A stretch of 14,044 bases of DNA from CAYHCE01 sp964355015. GTDB lineage: Bacteria > Cyanobacteriota > Cyanobacteriia > PCC-6307 > Cyanobiaceae. Positions 12,501 through 14,044 of the stretch are shown here, one piece after another. The position numbers and the translations under genes were made by a program. The notes under the pieces are model-generated. The model was not told the origin of the DNA and did no database searches. It worked only from the letters and a program-made list of their open reading frames with translations. Every line of letters begins with the position of its first letter. Within the stretch, counting starts at the first letter, position 1. The stretch covers positions 1 through 14,044 of the forward strand of contig CAYHCE010000056.1 in assembly GCA_964355015.1 (NCBI GenBank). The letters are read 5' to 3'.

Positions 12501-13775
12501 ATGGCACCTGACCCGGACACTGCACCTGCCACCGGTTCTGGTGGCAGCCCGCGGCTGAATCCAAGCCGCCCGATTCCTCCCCCGCAGACAGGATCCCCGC
12601 TGTTGGATCTGCTCGGCAGGGTGTCGATCGGGCTCACCCAGCTGGAGCGACGTTTCGATCCCTTTTTCCGGCCCGCTTTCGATGCGTTGCTGCGAGGGCC
12701 CCTTACGGACCTGGTGACGTTCTGGATCAACCTGGCCCGTCGCGATGAGGGACTGGCCCTGGCAGAGGAGCGCCGCATGATCGACGAGGACGAGCTGGTG
12801 GATTCCATCATCACCTCGTTCACGGCCCAGATCCGGGACCTTTGGAAACCAGGCTACGCCGAGCGGGGAGGCAACACGAAAACGTTTGGCATTGTGCGCG
12901 CTGAATTCGAGGTTCACGACAACCTTCCTCCAGAGTTTCGGCATGGCATCTACGCCAAACCGCACACCTACCGAGCCTGGGTGCGTTTCTCAGGGCCGGG
13001 CCCCTACATCACCCCAGACATCGATGACGTGGGTTTCATGAGCATCAGCGTGAAGCTGATGGGGGTGCCGGGGGAGAAGCTGATGCCCGATGAGAAGCAT
13101 ACTCTTGACCTCACCGGTGTCTGCACTCCCACCTTCGTGACGGCGGACCTGACCTCCAATGCCAATCTCCAGCTGGAAAGCTTGCGCAATTCCCAGATCC
13201 TGCACTTTCTGAATCTGCGTAACAACCATGTGCTGGACCTGCTGATGCAAGCCCTCTGGACGCGCACCCAGACCAGCCCGCTGGAGGTGGCCTACTTCAG
13301 CTGTGTGCCTTACCTGCTAGGGCCTGGCCAGGCCATGCAGTTTTCCTTTTGGCCGAAGGATGAGCGCCGAACACCGATTCCTCGCCTGCCCCTGCGCCCG
13401 CCGGATGATTATCTGCGGCAGGCGATGGCCCGCACACTCGCGGAGAATGAGGCGACCTTTGATGTGCGCCTGCAGCTGCAGCGGGATCCCCACCGGATGC
13501 CGATCGAGAATGCTGCGGTGTATTGGTCCGATCGGCTCTCGCCGCGGGTTTCTGTGGCTACACTTCGAATCCCCAGCCAAACGTTTGATTCCCCCAGTCA
13601 GTTGGCCTTCGCTCGCCAACTCTCCTTCAATCCGTGGCACACCATTGCCGAGCACAGGCCGCTCGGCAACCAGAGCCGCGCCCGCCGGCGCATGTACGCC
13701 GAGCTTCTAGGGGTACGACAGCGCATGAACCGCACCAATCCCGTAGAGCCTACTGGCGACGAGGTGTTCCTTTAG
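12501..13775 (+). CDS. Catalase-like heme protein with altered distal pocket
   Basis: The 424-aa protein belongs to the catalase fold superfamily, in the compact catalase-related group that also includes allene oxide synthase-like enzymes. Conserved landmarks are GIVRAEFEVHDNLPPEFRHG (130-149), YRAWVRFSG (157-165), VKLMGVPGEKLM (184-195) and the proximal block SFNPWHTIAEHRPLG (375-389), then R395-x-x-x-Y399, the heme-ligand Tyr with its Arg. The distal side deviates. The position of the catalytic His (HAKxHG in relatives) reads NTKTFG (N125), and the distal Asn position (xNxP) reads VCTPTF (C208). Normal H2O2 dismutation is therefore unlikely, while reaction with a lipid peroxide is possible. 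The substitutions may be shared by a subfamily. The Pro-rich N-terminal 35 residues look flexible. The start ATG lies 4 nt after the DyP stop, which implies translational coupling. Confidence 0.83.
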   Translation: MAPDPDTAPATGSGGSPRLNPSRPIPPPQTGSPLLDLLGRVSIGLTQLERRFDPFFRPAFDALLRGPLTDLVTFWINLARRDEGLALAEERRMIDEDELVDSIITSFTAQIRDLWKPGYAERGGNTKTFGIVRAEFEVHDNLPPEFRHGIYAKPHTYRAWVRFSGPGPYITPDIDDVGFMSISVKLMGVPGEKLMPDEKHTLDLTGVCTPTFVTADLTSNANLQLESLRNSQILHFLNLRNNHVLDLLMQALWTRTQTSPLEVAYFSCVPYLLGPGQAMQFSFWPKDERRTPIPRLPLRPPDDYLRQAMARTLAENEATFDVRLQLQRDPHRMPIENAAVYWSDRLSPRVSVATLRIPSQTFDSPSQLAFARQLSFNPWHTIAEHRPLGNQSRARRRMYAELLGVRQRMNRTNPVEPTGDEVFL

Positions 13776-13777
13776 CC

Positions 13778-13803
13778 ATACGAGTTGGTGATACGAATTG
13801 GTG
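13778..13803. repeat. Two tandem 13-mers after the operon
   Basis: ATACGAGTTGGTG (13778-13790) is followed directly by ATACGAATTGGTG (13791-13803), with one mismatch. The pair begins 3 nt after the catalase-like stop codon. Its role is unknown; slippage or a protein-binding pair is possible. Confidence 0.6.
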
Positions 13804-13902
13804 ATCGGCAACAATTCAAGACTCCATTAGGCATTGCCAAATAGATGGGAAAGCTCTGGATATCGCGGGACAAAGCTGAAAACCCGCACATGTTGGCCTT
13901 AA

Positions 13903-13983
13903 CCTGCCAACCGCTCAGCCAAGATACTCTGCTGACGCTGCCCCTGAGTGGCAGGCAAGGAGATTGGGGGTGGCGCAGCAGAG
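13903..13983 (+). other. Interleaved inverted repeats with pseudoknot topology before a putative gene start
   Basis: CCTGCCA (13903-13909) plus CTCAG (13914-13918) can pair with CTGAGTGGCAGG (13944-13955), with a 4-nt bulge. Inside that loop, CTCTGCTG (13927-13934) can pair with CAGCAGAG (13976-13983) beyond the first stem. The two stems therefore interleave as in an H-type pseudoknot. The ribosome-binding-like AAGGAG (13957-13962) and a GTG (13970) lie between the arms. The complementarity is seen directly; folding and function are inferred. Confidence 0.35.
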
Positions 13984-14044
13984 AGGTTGTGGTGGCCTGT
14001 CCACTCGAGGGGCTTGTTCGAAGTGTCGCTTCTCGGCAGACAAC
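13970..14044 (+). CDS. Possible start of a new gene running off the right edge
   Basis: AAGGAG at 13957-13962 is followed after 7 nt by GTG, and the frame stays open for all 25 codons to the window end (VAQQRGCGGLSTRGACSKCR then FSADN). It contains three Cys residues, including a CSKC pair. I recognise no family. The good spacing of the ribosome binding site is the only real support; a short open frame in this DNA can arise by chance. Confidence 0.22.
   Translation, partial: MAQQRGCGGLSTRGACSKCRFSADN

Noticed and set aside
1..14044. HIP1 octamer (GCGATCGC) as a cyanobacterial marker
   Set aside because: I found only near matches such as GCGATCGT, no exact copy, so it neither supports nor excludes a cyanobacterial origin.
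1..14044. CRISPR arrays, tRNA or rRNA genes
   Set aside because: No regularly spaced repeats and no tRNA-like cloverleaf or rRNA segment was seen on reading both strands.

Overview
The window looks like bacterial chromosome of high G+C content. Most genes start at ATG (a few at GTG) with little or no Shine-Dalgarno sequence and lie very close together. This style, and the membrane desaturase, would fit a cyanobacterium of the Synechococcus/Cyanobium type. The assignment is only a suggestion: I found no exact HIP1 octamer (GCGATCGC) and no marker gene that settles the taxonomy.

Layout. (1) 1-2110: a GNAT-like fragment running off the left edge, a DJ-1/PfpI protein that stops short (minus strand), a complete three-His-box membrane desaturase (plus strand), and a trace of an unidentified minus-strand gene. 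(2) About 2115-4077: a visibly AT-richer block of three minus-strand genes (AlkC-type DNA alkylation repair protein, SRPBCC protein, GNAT acetyltransferase). A palindromic attC-like site lies between the last two, and two stop codons sit inside attC-type core heptamers. It reads as an integron cassette array with no integrase in view. (3) 4078-4670: a gene-poor leader. (4) 4671-13775: six plus-strand genes that form the main content. (5) 13776-14044: a structured non-coding end with a possible new gene start.

The main content encodes four unrelated heme-enzyme superfamilies side by side: a 935-aa animal-type heme peroxidase/fatty-acid dioxygenase relative with an N-terminal TPR-like region and a C-terminal EF-hand-like loop; a cytochrome P450; a long DyP-type peroxidase; and a catalase-like heme protein. 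Between the P450 and the DyP lie a 146-aa protein and a 439-aa membrane-anchored protein, neither of which I recognise. The last five genes are spaced by 20, 37, 17 and 4 nt and are almost certainly one operon. The dioxygenase gene is 348 nt upstream in the same orientation.

My working model is a split oxylipin (lipid peroxide) pathway. The dioxygenase-like enzyme would make a fatty-acid hydroperoxide. The P450 lacks the I-helix acidic residue of O2-activating monooxygenases and would rearrange it, much as fungal Ppo/linoleate diol synthases do with a fused dioxygenase-P450. The catalase-like and DyP proteins would act on, or protect from, the peroxide products. The catalase-like protein has lost the distal His and Asn while keeping the proximal Tyr, so ordinary catalase activity is unlikely. 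The neighbouring desaturase could supply unsaturated acyl chains. The gene families are read from sequence motifs; the pathway is inference.
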